Of a stretch of 64,000 bases of DNA, positions 63,540 through 64,000 are shown piece after piece. Location of the stretch: assembly GCF_014201195.1 (NCBI RefSeq), contig NZ_JACHDS010000001.1, positions 2,852,001 through 2,916,000 of the forward strand, given 5' to 3'. Position 1 is the first letter of the stretch. Every line of letters starts with the position of its first letter. Under the pieces are notes generated by a model. That model saw only the letters and a list, made by a program, of their open reading frames with translations. It searched no databases and was not told the origin of the DNA. Position numbers and translations under genes: made by a program. The DNA comes from Nocardiopsis mwathae (GTDB lineage: Bacteria; Actinomycetota; Actinomycetes; Streptosporangiales; Streptosporangiaceae).

Positions 63540-64000
63540 TCAGTCGGCCTCGGCTCGGCGGGCCCGGACGACGGCGCTCAGTTCGACGCCGCCGGGGAGC
63601 AGTGGGGCGAGCTCGGCCGCCAGCCGGTCGGCGACGCGGCGGATCGAGTCGTCGTCGCGGCGGTCCAGTTCCAGGCGGACACCGATGTCGGCGCGCTCTG
63701 AGCTGTGGATGCGCACGCGCTCGATGCCGAACTCGGTGTGGGTGATGCGGTAGATCATGGCGAGGACCTGGGGGTCCTCCTGGGGCTCGGGAACGGTGCC
63801 GCGCTCGGCGAGGATGGTGAGGAAGCGGCCCTGGACCGCATAGGTGATCGGGCCGGCGACGTCGATGACGAGGGCGTCGGCTCCCTCGTCGATCGCGGAC
63901 TTGCAGGCCTCGATCGCGCTGACGGGGACGGGGCGGGCGTCCTCGCGCCAGCGGCGGACGGCGTCGACCGAGGTGAAGGCGAGGACGCCCCGGCGGCCGT
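63540..64000 (-). CDS. SseB family protein (5' end outside window)
   Basis: The frame is open to the right edge, so the N-terminus is missing; about 153 residues are visible. The SseB N-terminal-like pattern is present: RGVLAFTSVDAVRRW, then VSAIEACKSAIDEGADALVIDVAGP (in part) and the C-terminal half with LTILAERGTVPEPQEDP. SseB-like proteins are abundant in actinobacteria and of unknown function; the name comes from a secretion chaperone of enterobacteria, which need not apply. An internal ATG at 63758 is not the true start. Confidence 0.85.
   Translation of the reverse strand, partial: GRRGVLAFTSVDAVRRWREDARPVPVSAIEACKSAIDEGADALVIDVAGPITYAVQGRFLTILAERGTVPEPQEDPQVLAMIYRITHTEFGIERVRIHSSERADIGVRLELDRRDDDSIRRVADRLAAELAPLLPGGVELSAVVRARRAEAD

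Overview
This is a 64 kb, very GC-rich, gene-dense stretch of an actinobacterial chromosome, probably from the Nocardiopsis/Streptomonospora/Thermobifida group (Nocardiopsaceae; inferred from gene content and style, not from a marker gene). Signs are the GTG starts, frequent 4-base ATGA/GTGA overlaps, DUF397 and DUF3040 proteins, an SepF/DivIVA division cluster, a MurE with the meso-diaminopimelate motif, and an SseB-like protein. Both ends cut through genes: an aldehyde dehydrogenase (left) and an SseB-family protein (right). I saw no tRNA, rRNA, insertion sequence, prophage or CRISPR array.

Left arm (1-24.7 kb) is accessory. Positions 1360-9915 carry a conflict-type locus: a trypsin-like protease fused to a VMAP-C-like domain, a MoxR-like AAA+ ATPase, a 1529-residue vWA-like/NB-ARC/TPR protein, a divergent DUF397 protein and a Trypco1-type protein. 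This matches the vWA-MoxR-VMAP 'ternary' systems, with a STAND NTPase and TPR sensor fused to the vWA component. It is followed by tandem paralogous long-chain acyl-CoA synthetases, a secreted LasA-type M23 peptidase, an XRE-like regulator, a hot-dog thioesterase, a GNAT acetyltransferase, and an AraC regulator/AzlC/AzlD/ThDP-enzyme group that suggests branched-chain amino acid handling. Then come rluD, lspA and a DksA/TraR-type protein on the minus strand.

Centre (24.8-50.2 kb): ileS lies on the plus strand behind a T-box leader whose last hairpin hides the ribosome binding site. Its protein is a type 2 IleRS whose HIGH signature reads GVHH, the altered form tied to very high mupirocin resistance. 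Convergent to it runs the whole division and cell wall (dcw) cluster, transcribed right to left: mraZ, rsmH, ftsL, ftsI, murE, murF, mraY, murD, ftsW, murG, murC, ftsQ, ftsZ, pgeF, yggS, sepF, yggT, divIVA and a membrane protein with a long disordered tail. The mraZ promoter holds four TGGGN-type boxes at exact 10-base spacing, the classical MraZ operator. A 419-base gap with a hairpin and an 11-base triple repeat splits murE from murF.

Right arm (50.3-64 kb): divergent from mraZ is a MoxR/DUF58/transglutaminase operon whose last gene carries an in-frame 105-base tandem duplication. After it come DUF3040, dinB, a methyltransferase, then nusB, efp, aroB, aroK, aroC, an A24 prepilin peptidase and the SseB-like gene, all on the minus strand. 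Strong hairpins without U-tracts sit at most convergent gene ends.
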